Below are positions 5,587 through 11,856 of a DNA stretch of 28,843 nucleotides, in pieces. A program made the position numbers and the translations under genes. Numbering within the stretch: the stretch's first letter is position 1; every line of letters begins with the position of its first letter. This stretch comes from a virus. Under the pieces are notes generated by a model that ran no database searches, had not been told where the DNA came from, and saw only the letters and a program-made list of their open reading frames with translations. Location of the stretch: positions 1 through 28,843 of IMG/VR virus record IMGVR_UViG_3300010970_000187. One strand, given 5' to 3'.

Positions 5587-5741
5587 GACAACCTCATTTC
5601 ATATCCGCAACCACGGCGGGAACAATAAATTAAAGCAATATACTCTGGTCCTGGCTCTAAGTAATCACCCATATCAATTAAATCAACATCATATAAATGC
5701 TTAAGGCTATGTCCAAAGGTATAACAGATTAGATTAGTCAT
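5583..5741 (-). CDS. Rubredoxin-like Cys-pair small protein (52 aa)
   Basis: The sequence has MTNLICYTFGHSLKHLYDVD, YLEPGPEYIALIYCSRRGCG and YEMRLS. The HSLK-LYDV and IYC-xxx-GC blocks form a compact two-Cys unit that may hold a metal with the first Cys and His. The GHSLKHLYD-like block also appears in gene 17696-17839 (YGHSLDVAIYG). Coupled on both sides. Unknown function. Confidence 0.65.
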   Translation of the reverse strand: MTNLICYTFGHSLKHLYDVDLIDMGDYLEPGPEYIALIYCSRRGCGYEMRLS

Positions 5742-5917
5742 TCTAACTCCTTCTCAATAGCCTGAATAATTTCTTTAATAGGGACACAACAATGACCTTT
5801 TTTGTCTAAGAAATTACACAATTCCACTACTGCACGAAGAGCAGAAACCGTTATACCCACAACGCTACAACTATGGTCAAGTTCATCTAGTTCTGCCAGC
5901 AATTCTTCGTGTGTCAT
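5738..5917 (-). CDS. MTHEELL-family small phage protein, paralogue
   Basis: This 59-residue protein begins MTHEELLAELDELDHS and has VSALRAVVELCNFLDKKGHC and IKEIIQAIEKELE. It matches gene 4286-4495 at both ends. A CC pair replaces the CSHC of the paralogue. ATG 5917 is chosen because it forms a TAATG overlap with the previous gene; the upstream TTG is not needed. Confidence 0.7.
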   Translation of the reverse strand: MTHEELLAELDELDHSCSVVGITVSALRAVVELCNFLDKKGHCCVPIKEIIQAIEKELE

Positions 5918-6102
5918 TAATATGGTCCGTAACAATTAAAGTGAAGGTATGAATATACTTTATCCATCTTACCTGAGTATATCAAATCCATAGGAACACC
6001 GTCAAGTGCTGTATTATGACCGTAAAGCCATTTTAGAGCATTACCTACATTATCTCCTACAATAGAAAATAACATGTCTACGATCTCATCTGTTTTATTC
6101 AT
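5917..6102 (-). CDS. DUF2384-like (Xre/MbcA/ParS toxin-binding) small protein
   Basis: The 61-residue product contains VDMLFSIVGDNVGNALKWL, YGHNTALDGVPMDLIYSGKM and VYSYLHF. The pattern W-x5-7-AL-GG-P-L-G-V resembles the C-terminal domain of MbcA/ParS antitoxins, which bind RES-type toxins. No RES toxin or Xre HTH domain is visible nearby, so this could be an orphan anti-toxin decoy or an unrelated helical protein. It starts 1 nt after micropeptide B and its stop overlaps the next gene. Confidence 0.6.
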   Translation of the reverse strand: MNKTDEIVDMLFSIVGDNVGNALKWLYGHNTALDGVPMDLIYSGKMDKVYSYLHFNCYGPY

Positions 6103-6103
6103 A

Positions 6104-6157
6104 CTATTCCCAATCTATATTGTTAATACTAAGCCAGTCTAAATAATTAATAACCAC
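6104..6157 (-). CDS. 17-aa micropeptide, copy B
   Basis: The GTG start lies 11 nt inside the end of gene 6147-6353. The product MVINYLDWLSINNIDWE matches copy A at 4497-4550 in 14 of 17 positions, including the last 13. Codons differ synonymously (Leu, Ser, Asn and Ile codons change), which argues for selection on the peptide. It ends 1 nt before the next ATG. Confidence 0.65.
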   Translation of the reverse strand: MVINYLDWLSINNIDWE

Positions 6158-6353
6158 CCATACACTCATTTCTCGTGTGATACAACCTAATCTTATTCAT
6201 AATCTTTTTGTTAGGGGCATACAGTTCTTCTCCACAGCAAGCAGTTGTAAGGTGCCACTCTTTAGCAAAGAAGTCATACACAAGACCCTTAGCGTTGGCA
6301 TATTTTTTGGCTACGAAGGTTTGAAAGGGATCTGGGATTTCCATATTAATCAT
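6147..6353 (-). CDS. Unknown 68-aa protein with Cys pair
   Basis: The sequence MINMEIPDPFQTFVAKKYAN is followed by WHLTTACCGEELYAPNKKI and RLYHTRNECMGGY. An ACCG motif and a late Cys suggest a small metal or disulfide site. The ribosome site is poor; it probably relies on coupling with gene 6357-6494, whose stop is 3 nt upstream of the ATG. Confidence 0.6.
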   Translation of the reverse strand: MINMEIPDPFQTFVAKKYANAKGLVYDFFAKEWHLTTACCGEELYAPNKKIMNKIRLYHTRNECMGGY

Positions 6354-6356
6354 ATA

Positions 6357-6494
6357 TTATCGCTCAATCATAACCCAAAACCAAAATAGGTCTAGGTTTA
6401 TAGAGTAGCGTTCAATACTAAAGCCTAGGCCAAAGCGTTTGATAGAGCCACCATATTGGACCCATGTATTCTTTATTTTAGTTTCTTTATGCAT
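6357..6494 (-). CDS. Small protein with FGLGFSIERYS motif (45 aa)
   Basis: The product begins MHKETKIKNTWVQYGGSIK, then RFGLGFSIERYSINLDLFWF and WVMIER. The C-terminal half is hydrophobic and aromatic, probably membrane-associated or a beta-rich core. The pattern resembles small ORFans of uncultured actinophages. It is the first gene of this minus operon. Confidence 0.55.
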   Translation of the reverse strand: MHKETKIKNTWVQYGGSIKRFGLGFSIERYSINLDLFWFWVMIER

Positions 6495-6530
6495 ATACCA
6501 AGTATCTCATATTTGGCAAGGTATGTCAAG

Positions 6531-6536
6531 TATAAT
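6531..6536 (+). promoter_or_regulatory. Promoter of GIY-YIG gene, leaderless
   Basis: TATAAT ends 6 nt before ATG 6543. The region between it and the divergent minus gene (6494) is only 36 bp. There is no ribosome site before the ATG. Confidence 0.5.
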
Positions 6537-6542
6537 GGATTC

Positions 6543-6860
6543 ATGAATGAAGCAATCCTATATATATTATACAGCCCTAAGCATAAAGCTGTCAAGATAG
6601 GTATATCTGATATCTCAGGTAGAAGGTTTGCTGCCCATAGGACCAAGGGATGGAAGTTAGTATCCTATTGGCATTTTTTCGAACGGGATAAGGCAAGAGC
6701 AGTAGAATCCCTAGTAATACAAACACTTAGTAAGAAACATAAGCCTTTCCTAAGTAAGGAAGATATGCCACAAGGGGGCTATACGGAGACATTTGATGCA
6801 TCTAGGCTAACTAAGAGAGGTTTGATCCGTATGGTCAATAAGGCTATAAAGAGTGTTTGA
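6543..6860 (+). CDS. GIY-YIG / T5orf172-like nuclease domain protein
   Basis: This 105-residue protein starts MNEAILYILYSPKHKAVKIG. The YILYS...KIG pair corresponds to the GIY...YIG strands of this nuclease family. It is followed by R-R-x4-HR (candidate catalytic Arg), a helix with RDKARAVESLVIQTL (Glu likely metal ligand) and GGYTETFDA, typical of the T5orf172 branch. Such domains cut DNA in homing or DNA-processing roles. It is the only plus gene in a block of minus genes and overlaps the 3' end of 6844-6954 by 17 nt, consistent with insertion of a mobile nuclease. ATG 6543 is chosen over an upstream in-frame ATG because of the leaderless promoter and domain start. Confidence 0.7.
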   Translation: MNEAILYILYSPKHKAVKIGISDISGRRFAAHRTKGWKLVSYWHFFERDKARAVESLVIQTLSKKHKPFLSKEDMPQGGYTETFDASRLTKRGLIRMVNKAIKSV

Positions 6861-6954
6861 TACCCTGACATTTTGGACATTGTTTAGTAGGATTTGATAC
6901 ACCATATGGTACTTGAAACATACCACCACAGTCAAAACATAGGATATTTAGCAT
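6844..6954 (-). CDS. Zinc-ribbon micro-protein (36 aa)
   Basis: The sequence MLNILCFDCGGMFQVPYGVS is followed by CPKCQG, giving two CxxC pairs spaced as a zinc ribbon. A TATACT box at 6961-6966 lies exactly 6 nt before the ATG, so the mRNA is probably leaderless. The 3' end overlaps the convergent GIY-YIG gene. Confidence 0.65.
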   Translation of the reverse strand: MLNILCFDCGGMFQVPYGVSNPTKQCPKCQGIKHSL

Positions 6955-6970
6955 AGTTATAGTATACCAG

Positions 6971-6979
6971 TTATCCACA
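6971..6979 (+). promoter_or_regulatory. DnaA box (perfect consensus)
   Basis: TTATCCACA matches the bacterial DnaA-box consensus exactly. It lies between two minus genes, 5 bp upstream of the TATACT box of gene 6844-6954. Confidence 0.55.
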
Positions 6980-6981
6980 GG

Positions 6982-7146
6982 TTACTTGAAAGGTTTGTCT
7001 GTCATTTCTTGTATATCCTTGATCAATTTATTAAGGTTTGGCATACTAGATTTAGGTGGTTTTGTGTGAGATTTATGTTTGACTATGACGAAATATACTA
7101 TCAGAGGACAGACAACTCCTGTTACTAACCATCCCAAAATATCCAT
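6982..7146 (-). CDS. Small N-anchored membrane protein (54 aa)
   Basis: Residues 1-23 form a transmembrane helix (MDILGWLVTGVVCPLIVYFV), followed by a basic, Pro-rich linker and a charged helix (LNKLIKDIQEMTDKPFK). TATACT 7153-7158 lies 6 nt before the ATG, so it is probably leaderless. Perfect DnaA boxes lie immediately upstream. Holin- or Rz-like in outline, but no family is recognised. Confidence 0.6.
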   Translation of the reverse strand: MDILGWLVTGVVCPLIVYFVIVKHKSHTKPPKSSMPNLNKLIKDIQEMTDKPFK

Positions 7147-7167
7147 AAATGTAGTATATCACCATAG

Positions 7168-7188
7168 TTATCCACAGGTTTATCCACA
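7168..7188 (+). promoter_or_regulatory. Pair of perfect DnaA boxes
   Basis: TTATCCACA occurs at 7168-7176 and again at 7180-7188, both in the same orientation with 12-bp spacing. The identical arrangement recurs at 21632-21652. Confidence 0.6.
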
Positions 7189-7189
7189 G

Positions 7190-7976
7190 ATAAATCTTAC
7201 TGATTGTTTTGTTAGACATTCTAGAAGTGGAGCAAAGTGGAGGATAGTGGTTTATAGAGCATCTTTATAAAGGGCGTCGTAATCCCATGGGGCCAAACCC
7301 CCTATCCCCAAACCTTATACCACATATCCAAACCTTTGTCAAACCTTATATCCCATAGCCACAATAGCGCATTATATACCAAACAATGGTGTTTGTCAAC
7401 TATATTTTGTACCAAAATACTATGACAAAATAGCTCAAATTTGTCGATAATTGTCAAATAAAATATATAAAGGTTTGATAAATATCCAAGAATCTGGAAA
7501 AAAATTGATCTTTCGTAATGTCTTTTATATAGGGGGTTTTTGTATCAGAGTTGTCCTAGATCCCCTGGGATTTTCGCTGTGAGCTGCGCCACACCCGCCC
7601 AAAAAGGCGGGGAATAGAAAGGATGCTTCGTAATCCCTTAATAAGAATAACCCTAGTAGAGACACGTGCATAGTGTTGTTGATTTGCATATCTATAGAAA
7701 TAGCGTCTAGGCATAAAACAATTATACCCCTAATACTTTGATTTGACAAACCACTATTTGTTTGATATAAGGTTTGAAGATACTTGACAAACAAGGTTTG
7801 ATATGATATAAGCCATGAATCTGGAAAAAATTATAGCTTTCGTAATAAGGTTTGATATTAATGTTTGGCCAAGGATCTGGGAAAAAATCTATCCTTCGTA
7901 ATAAGGTTTGTTTAAAATAGGGCTTGGTCAATATGTCCGATTTGTCTGAATCCACGTCGGTTTTTTCCAGCAGAAA
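7190..7976. repeat. Long non-coding region with dispersed repeats
   Basis: No ORF here has a convincing start or composition. A three-copy repeat has the core CCAAGAATCTGGAAAAAA and the end TTTCGTAAT, at 7486-7519, 7813-7846 and 7869-7901. Each copy is preceded by AAGGTTTGATA (7470, 7793, 7847). Inverted AAACCTT words recur at 7309-7365. TTCGTAAT-type words also occur near 7267 and 7627. Hairpins include CCCGCC/GGCGGG near 7594-7611. The DnaA boxes at the left edge make an origin or iteron-like control region the leading idea. A regulatory or attachment region is the alternative. Confidence 0.55.
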
Positions 7977-8002
7977 GGGAGCCACCTATAGAGATGACTC
8001 CC
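7977..8002 (-). terminator. Hairpin terminator after gene 8010-8312
   Basis: Read on the minus strand, GGGAGTC 8002-7996 pairs with GGCTCCC 7983-7977, followed by TTTCT. It lies 7 nt beyond the stop codon of the minus operon. Confidence 0.55.
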
Positions 8003-8009
8003 AATCTTG

Positions 8010-8312
8010 TTACTCTTCTTTTGGAGTGCCCTGCTTCTTGGCGTAACTAAATGTCAGTAGAGTGTCAAGGTTGATTTCATCAAACCCCTCTATCTCTTCC
8101 TCTGTAACATCTAACAAATCAATTAGCATACTAAATGTTTCTGATACCATATCCTCACCTAGCGGGGTTAGTTCTTTAACTAATCCGTGTGCTTGGAAGT
8201 ATGCCATTGGTAATCCGATGTCATTGTATTCCGTGAAGTTTTTAAAATCCTCGTCATCTCTAAACTCGATCCAGAGTTGTCCAAGTATTCCTGCTTTATC
8301 TGCGAAGTCCAT
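8010..8312 (-). CDS. Acidic phage protein (100 aa), unknown function
   Basis: The product begins MDFADKAGILGQLWIEFRDD, then ENDIGLPMAYF-type and GLVKELTPLGE segments, and an acidic helical end (VSETFSMLIDLLD, EIEGFDEINLDTLL). The motif D-IGLP-AY...G...T.LGE is conserved in small proteins of actinobacteria and their phages, without known function. The start overlaps the preceding gene by 17 nt, with AAAGGA inside that gene. A terminator follows. Confidence 0.75.
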   Translation of the reverse strand: MDFADKAGILGQLWIEFRDDEDFKNFTEYNDIGLPMAYFQAHGLVKELTPLGEDMVSETFSMLIDLLDVTEEEIEGFDEINLDTLLTFSYAKKQGTPKEE

Positions 8313-8538
8313 TTTTGGGTCCTTTCATCTCTAACATAAGTTTATCATACTCTTCCATTGCCGTCAAACTCAAAACCTCAAAACGATGATAGTTAATAAG
8401 AGGTAGATTTCTAACTAAATAAAAGCCTACTCGCTCTAAATCTACTGCAAAGTCTTGTGTAAGTAATTTGCCTAAATGTTCTGCTGCTCGTGTTTCTTTA
8501 TTGTGTTGTGCTTCTGTCCTGCGTATTGAGTAAGCCAT
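8296..8538 (-). CDS. Helical phage protein (80 aa), unknown function
   Basis: The product begins MAYSIRRTEAQHNKETRAAE, followed by HLGKLLTQDFAVDLERVG, FYLVRNLPLINYHRFEVLS and TAMEEYDKLMLEMKG. It is almost entirely helical. Similar Y-x-I-R-R-x-E starts with a later N..Y.R.. segment occur in actinophage ORFans. The ribosome site GAGGAG lies 9 nt before ATG. First gene of its operon. Confidence 0.7.
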   Translation of the reverse strand: MAYSIRRTEAQHNKETRAAEHLGKLLTQDFAVDLERVGFYLVRNLPLINYHRFEVLSLTAMEEYDKLMLEMKGPKNGLRR

Positions 8539-8556
8539 AGTATTCTCCTCTCGTCT

Positions 8557-8585
8557 ATTGTATCAAAAAGTGGAGAGAGAGGCAA
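8557..8585 (-). promoter_or_regulatory. Promoter TTGCCT-17-TACAAT
   Basis: Minus strand: -35 TTGCCT (8585-8580), 17-bp spacer, TG-A-TACAAT extended -10 (8562-8557). It drives 8538-8010. Confidence 0.65.
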
Positions 8586-8631
8586 GCCCCACGCCTGCCC
8601 CCCTCATCCTATTAGTCTAGGTGACCCATAC

Positions 8632-8991
8632 CTAGATTTGCTCAGCGAAAGATTTTGTGTGGTAGTTAATAAATTCATCCCACTTGTGCTCACCTGATTC
8701 ATCGTTAACAGTCATTGCCTGCATATCAACAATAACAGGATAGTCAAGGAATGACAGGTCCTCACTGTTAGCAAGGAAGATTCCGTGGCCTGTCTCTTCA
8801 TCTCGTGACTCTTTAGTTAGTTGGTCAATAACAATCCTAAGACTGTAAGAGTCATCAGACCAGCGAGGCCGTGCCTTTTCAAGGGCACCTGATAGGTCTT
8901 GACGCCAGGAAGATTCTCCCCAGTGTGAGTACAATACGATATACGGTTGGTCCATATTGGCTTTAAATACGTAATTGATTCTTGCTCCCAT
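8632..8991 (-). CDS. MGARINYVF-family phage protein (119 aa)
   Basis: The sequence MGARINYVFKANMDQPYIVL is followed by YSHWGESSWRQDLSGALE, KARPRWSDDSYSLRIVIDQL, TGHGIFLANSEDLSFLDYP and VIVDMQAMTVNDES. The YSHWG...RPRWSD..Y..R block is conserved in many phage and plasmid ORFans, but no role is established. AAGGAG precedes ATG by 7 nt. A CTAGGT/ACCTAG hairpin (8617-8635) covers the stop codon and may end the transcript. Confidence 0.75.
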   Translation of the reverse strand: MGARINYVFKANMDQPYIVLYSHWGESSWRQDLSGALEKARPRWSDDSYSLRIVIDQLTKESRDEETGHGIFLANSEDLSFLDYPVIVDMQAMTVNDESGEHKWDEFINYHTKSFAEQI

Positions 8992-9002
8992 TTTATGTCT
9001 CC

Positions 9003-9104
9003 TTATATCTTAAAAGTTGATTCGCCGAATGAATGAAACTCTACTGCCTCTAGGTCTTCTGCTTCTTCTACTTGTTCAGGTACTTCGTTTGGGCTTGTTG
9101 TCAT
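9003..9104 (-). CDS. Acidic micro-protein (33 aa)
   Basis: The product is MTTSPNEVPEQVEEAEDLEA followed by VEFHSFGESTFKI. It is highly acidic and probably disordered, with a short hydrophobic end. The ribosome site GGAG lies 8 nt before ATG and it has its own promoter. Its 3' end carries the ribosome site of gene 8632-8991. Confidence 0.6.
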   Translation of the reverse strand: MTTSPNEVPEQVEEAEDLEAVEFHSFGESTFKI

Positions 9105-9134
9105 TTTTTTCTCCTTTGGGTTATGGGTTGTCTA

Positions 9135-9163
9135 ATTCTAGCAGGTTTGGGCGATTTTGTCTA
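9135..9163 (-). promoter_or_regulatory. Promoter TAGACA-17-TAGAAT
   Basis: Minus strand: TAGACA (9163-9158), 17 bp, TGC-TAGAAT (9140-9135). The -35 overlaps the end of gene 9161-9451. It drives 9104-8632. Confidence 0.6.
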
Positions 9164-9451
9164 GTCTTCGTAAACTGGATCAAGGATGTACCCTCTGTTC
9201 ATCATCCACTCTAGGACCTCTTCTTGGTGTTGCTCTGCTCCATACTCTAGGGAGAACCCTTGTCCAGCCTCCACAGCCTCGCAGAGGTGGCCCCACATCT
9301 CATCTTGGGTAATCTGCGGGGACCAAGACTCATCCTTAAGTATATTATCAATAGTGCTCCAAGTCCATAGCCATACCATAGATAGGCCTAGGTCCGTAGT
9401 GTCTAGAATCTCTAAGCACTTATTTAGTTTGTCTTTATCCTCTGGCTTCAC
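9161..9451 (-). CDS. Phage protein (96 aa), unknown function
   Basis: The GTG start overlaps the upstream stop (GTGA). The product is a helical N-terminus (VKPEDKDKLNKCLEILDT), a Trp-rich segment (GLSMVWLWTWSTIDNILKD), then MWGHLCEAVEAGQGFSLEYG and EEVLEWMMNRGYILDP. The LCEAVEAG-GFSLEYG block recurs in actinophage ORFans. Function unknown. Confidence 0.7.
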   Translation of the reverse strand: MKPEDKDKLNKCLEILDTTDLGLSMVWLWTWSTIDNILKDESWSPQITQDEMWGHLCEAVEAGQGFSLEYGAEQHQEEVLEWMMNRGYILDPVYED

Positions 9452-10188
9452 GATGTTACCTTTCTGTATTCTGGAACTTTTGTTTCGATATACTCTTTGT
9501 GATATTCACAGTCTTTGACTGCTTCAAGGTCTGCTTCACCTAACCAATGGCAAGCGTGACAGATTTCTCCGCATTCGTTTTCGCAATACTCCATTGTGTT
9601 TGTTGAGTCACAGTCACGACACATATTGTCGTATTCTGATTCTGAGATAACTTCTCCACGGAGCAACTCCAACTCTCCACCCCAACCTGTTTCTTCCTCA
9701 TATGATAAGGTAAACAGTAATGTTGGGTATTGTGCAGATAGTTTTTCAAGGGCAGGCATTGGACGACTCCAAGCAGTTTCAAAGTTATAGTAAACTACAT
9801 AGTTATCACCATTTTCTGCTTCTTGAATACTAGTATTACTATACTTGTCATCCTCAGCAACTGCTACATCCCACTTAGTTCCCCACTCACGGACATTAAA
9901 GTTGTACCAGTCATTGGTATCAAACTTCATAAAGTCAGCAAAGGACTTATCAGGATTATGCGGCGGTTGAGAATGATAAACCTCATCAGTGATACCAGCA
10001 TCTCTATAGTTATAGATGTTATGAAAGGCAAAGATAGGATTAACATACTTGCGTTGCTTGATTCCAAATGATAAATCACCTAGTGGTTCTACAGAATAAA
10101 CAAATGGTTTATTCATCTGAGTAATCAAAGCCTTTACTTGCTCAGGATTGCCTTCGATAGTCAATCCGTTATATACCCAATTTGGCAT
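9448..10188 (-). CDS. Api92-like protein with ferredoxin-like fold
   Basis: This 246-residue protein begins MPNWVYNGLTIEGNPEQVKA, the classic start of the phage APSE Api92/DUF1281 (YubB) family, whose N-terminal domain has a ferredoxin-like fold. Further blocks are NDWYNFNVREWGTKWDVA, NFETAWSRPMPALEKLSAQY and PTLLFTLSYEEETGWGGELE, all typical. The C-terminus adds a Cys-rich module (MCRDCDS, YCENECGEICHACHW), likely zinc binding. The family occurs on phages and plasmids; its role is not established. It has a consensus promoter. Confidence 0.88.
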   Translation of the reverse strand: MPNWVYNGLTIEGNPEQVKALITQMNKPFVYSVEPLGDLSFGIKQRKYVNPIFAFHNIYNYRDAGITDEVYHSQPPHNPDKSFADFMKFDTNDWYNFNVREWGTKWDVAVAEDDKYSNTSIQEAENGDNYVVYYNFETAWSRPMPALEKLSAQYPTLLFTLSYEEETGWGGELELLRGEVISESEYDNMCRDCDSTNTMEYCENECGEICHACHWLGEADLEAVKDCEYHKEYIETKVPEYRKVTS

Positions 10189-10223
10189 AGGGGTCTTCTT
10201 TCTCTAGTGGGGTTATATATATA

Positions 10224-10252
10224 ATTCTACAGGGCTACCGCTATTTTGTCAA
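10224..10252 (-). promoter_or_regulatory. Promoter TTGACA-17-TAGAAT
   Basis: Minus strand: perfect -35 TTGACA (10252-10247), 17 bp, TAGAAT (10229-10224). The -35 overlaps the last codons of gene 10241-10495. Confidence 0.75.
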
Positions 10253-10495
10253 CTTCATTCGTACAATGTCATAAGCATCAATAGCCCCAGCACAGTAGTC
10301 ATCCAGCTCGTAGTCTCCCTCTGCCTGATATTCATCACGCTTTTGGGTAAGTTCTTTTATACGCCCATTAACAAATGATAAAAGATCCTGTTTGGTATAT
10401 TCTTCCGCACAGTCACCGCAGTATGATTCTTCTTCATCTGAATAGGCAACGGAAGTTCCACAGCCATTGCACCAAGACTCATCACGCATTCCCAT
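10241..10495 (-). CDS. Zinc-ribbon protein with helical tail (84 aa)
   Basis: ATG 10495 follows AGGAG with good spacing; an upstream TTG is unlikely. WCNGCGT and YCGDCAEEY form two Cys pairs of a zinc ribbon in residues ~9-30. The rest is a charged helical region (LLSFVNGRIKELTQKRDEYQ, YCAGAIDAYDIVRMKLTK). It overlaps the upstream gene by 14 nt. It may be a nucleic-acid or protein adaptor. Confidence 0.7.
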   Translation of the reverse strand: MGMRDESWCNGCGTSVAYSDEEESYCGDCAEEYTKQDLLSFVNGRIKELTQKRDEYQAEGDYELDDYCAGAIDAYDIVRMKLTK

Positions 10496-10766
10496 TTTCT
10501 CTCCTATCTGCAATAGCAAATGCTAGTTCATATGTTAATTGATATACGGCTGTGAGTGCGTCCATATATCCTTCGTTATATAAACGCTGTACTGTGTCTT
10601 CGTAGTCCTCATCAGAGCCAACCTCGTTTGAGTTATCTAGGAGAGGTACTAAGACCTTCTCACATTCGTACATCATATTCTTAAGTTCTCCGTGAAGGAT
10701 ATCTGTTCCTGGTTCACCCATATCGATAAGGGCTTGTAGTCTTGGTTCTAGGGTTAAGTTGTTCAT
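10482..10766 (-). CDS. Helical phage protein (94 aa), unknown function
   Basis: The product MNNLTLEPRLQALIDMGEPG continues with ILHGELKNMMYECEKVLVPL and YNEGYMDALTAVYQLTYELA, FAIADRRENGNA. The GYMDALTAVYQLTY..FAIADR block is shared with other actinophage ORFans. The start is a TAATG overlap. Unknown function. Confidence 0.7.
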   Translation of the reverse strand: MNNLTLEPRLQALIDMGEPGTDILHGELKNMMYECEKVLVPLLDNSNEVGSDEDYEDTVQRLYNEGYMDALTAVYQLTYELAFAIADRRENGNA

Positions 10767-10945
10767 TACTCTATCATACCCTCTGCCACTGACAAAAGGT
10801 GCTCTACTGCCGTAATGGCTCCCTCAAAGTAATCATCTGAAGGGTCATATTCATCTTCAGCCAATGGCTCATTGTTCTTTGCAGCCTCCCAGTCTTGCTG
10901 CAGACTAATCAAATGAATCTTCATATACTCAATCAGTTGATTCAT
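10766..10945 (-). CDS. Helical acidic protein (59 aa)
   Basis: The product MNQLIEYMKIHLISLQQDWE continues with DEYDPSDDYFEGAITAVEHL and LSVAEGMIE. The D-Y-EGAI.A....L pattern parallels the ending of gene 10482-10766 and of gene 10241-10495 (YCAGAIDAYDIV), so these may be distant relatives. TAATG overlaps at both ends. Confidence 0.65.
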   Translation of the reverse strand: MNQLIEYMKIHLISLQQDWEAAKNNEPLAEDEYDPSDDYFEGAITAVEHLLSVAEGMIE

Positions 10946-11139
10946 TAGATTACTTCCTCATCTAAACTATCTTCCTCGTCTTCATCTTCTTCTGGTTGTT
11001 CATCTACCTTAATAGAATAAACTTCACCTGAATAAGCGTAGTCTTCGTAGTGCCAGCCTTGTTCTTCGGCTTCTGCTTCGTTCTCTGCTTCTACCTCGTA
11101 GTAATACTCTACTACGACCTTGATATCATACATTGGCAT
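10945..11139 (-). CDS. Acidic phage protein MPMYDIKV family (64 aa)
   Basis: A beta strand (MPMYDIKVVVEYYYEVEAEN) is followed by EAEAEEQGWHYEDYAYSGEV and a long acidic tail (DEQPEEDEDEEDSLDEE). Net charge is strongly negative, which suggests a basic partner. Similar strand-turn-GW starts occur in other actinophages. Confidence 0.65.
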   Translation of the reverse strand: MPMYDIKVVVEYYYEVEAENEAEAEEQGWHYEDYAYSGEVYSIKVDEQPEEDEDEEDSLDEEVI

Positions 11140-11164
11140 TTGAGGTCTCCTTTAGGTCTATATA

Positions 11165-11395
11165 TTAATTATAGGGGTTGGTGTTGATTTTTACAACTTC
11201 TGTGTATGTGATATCCATCACAGGTTCAGGGATTCTCTCAGGAAGATCCTCTACATCTATATATTGCATAGTCCTGCCACAAGGGCATCTCATACTAACT
11301 ATGCCATTAGGAAAGCCATAGCCATCCCTGGCGGTAAACTCAAGAAGAGCATCACACTCATCAGGGTCACAAACAAATGTATATCTAGTCCACAT
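11165..11395 (-). CDS. Zinc-binding MWTRYTF-family protein (76 aa)
   Basis: The sequence MWTRYTFVCDPDECDALLEF is followed by FPNGIVSMRCPCGRTMQYID. C-x4-C and CPC provide four Cys ligands for one zinc. The CPCGR-MQY end is typical of a family seen in actinophage genomes without assigned role. It overlaps the upstream gene by 11 nt. Confidence 0.7.
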   Translation of the reverse strand: MWTRYTFVCDPDECDALLEFTARDGYGFPNGIVSMRCPCGRTMQYIDVEDLPERIPEPVMDITYTEVVKINTNPYN

Positions 11396-11564
11396 TCATT
11401 TCACCTTCCTCAAACTCGTATCCGATAAAATCTATATGGTCAGGCTCTGTACCCTGTACTTCTTCAACTAATTTAACTCTGGCTTCCATTAAGGTCTCAG
11501 CCTCAATATCTCTATGCCAATAGTTATTAACTCGCTCATAGTAATCAATACTAAACTTAGGCAT
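11385..11564 (-). CDS. Small acidic protein (59 aa)
   Basis: The product MPKFSIDYYERVNNYWHRDI continues EAETLMEARVKLVEEVQGTE and PDHIDFIGYEFEEGEMNVD. The strand-helix-strand outline with EAETL..A resembles the MPxYxI/V-type neighbour 10945-11139. TAATG start overlap. Confidence 0.65.
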   Translation of the reverse strand: MPKFSIDYYERVNNYWHRDIEAETLMEARVKLVEEVQGTEPDHIDFIGYEFEEGEMNVD

Positions 11565-11695
11565 TACTCTCCTTGGTTAACTAGATAAGCACGGACTTCT
11601 ATAAGGGCATTCCAAGCAATAGTGTTTTCTGCACTGTTATACTCTAAATCACTAAGAGCCTCTTCACACATTACAATCATATCTTCTCTAGTCAT
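11564..11695 (-). CDS. Helical micro-protein (43 aa)
   Basis: The product MTREDMIVMCEEALSDLEYN continues SAENTIAWNALIEVRAYLVN. The MT(R/H)E(D/E)(M/L) start and the A..E/V..YL helix recall the MTHEELL family (4286, 5738). TAATG overlaps at both ends; GGAG at its 3' end serves the next gene. Confidence 0.6.
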   Translation of the reverse strand: MTREDMIVMCEEALSDLEYNSAENTIAWNALIEVRAYLVNQGE

Positions 11696-11856
11696 TAGTC
11701 AAAGTACCCTTCTGCCCATAGACCCTCTAAGAAGGTCTTAGTTATATTTAATGTTCCGTGTAGCCAAGGGTCATTAGTGTCATCTACCAAAAGCAAAGCG
11801 GTAGCAATAGAGTCAATCATAGTATCTAGATCTTCTTTAGTATAACCTAACATCAT
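11695..11856 (-). CDS. Small helical protein (53 aa)
   Basis: The product MMLGYTKEDLDTMIDSIATA continues LLLVDDTNDPWLHGTLNITK and TFLEGLWAEGYFD. Two helices are separated by a DP turn. AGG lies directly before the ATGATG start, inside the upstream gene. Not recognised. Confidence 0.6.
   Translation of the reverse strand: MMLGYTKEDLDTMIDSIATALLLVDDTNDPWLHGTLNITKTFLEGLWAEGYFD

Noticed and set aside
7079-7270. Plus-strand 63-codon ORF over the DnaA boxes
   Set aside because: It overlaps gene 6982-7146 antisense, has no promoter or ribosome site, and its sequence is explained by the boxes.
7470-7910. CRISPR array
   Set aside because: The repeats are three in number, imperfect, unevenly spaced and have no spacer structure or cas genes.
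7525-7985. Minus-strand ORFs in the repeat-rich gap
   Set aside because: They run through the repeats, lack ribosome sites or -10 boxes at the right distance, and have no protein-like composition.
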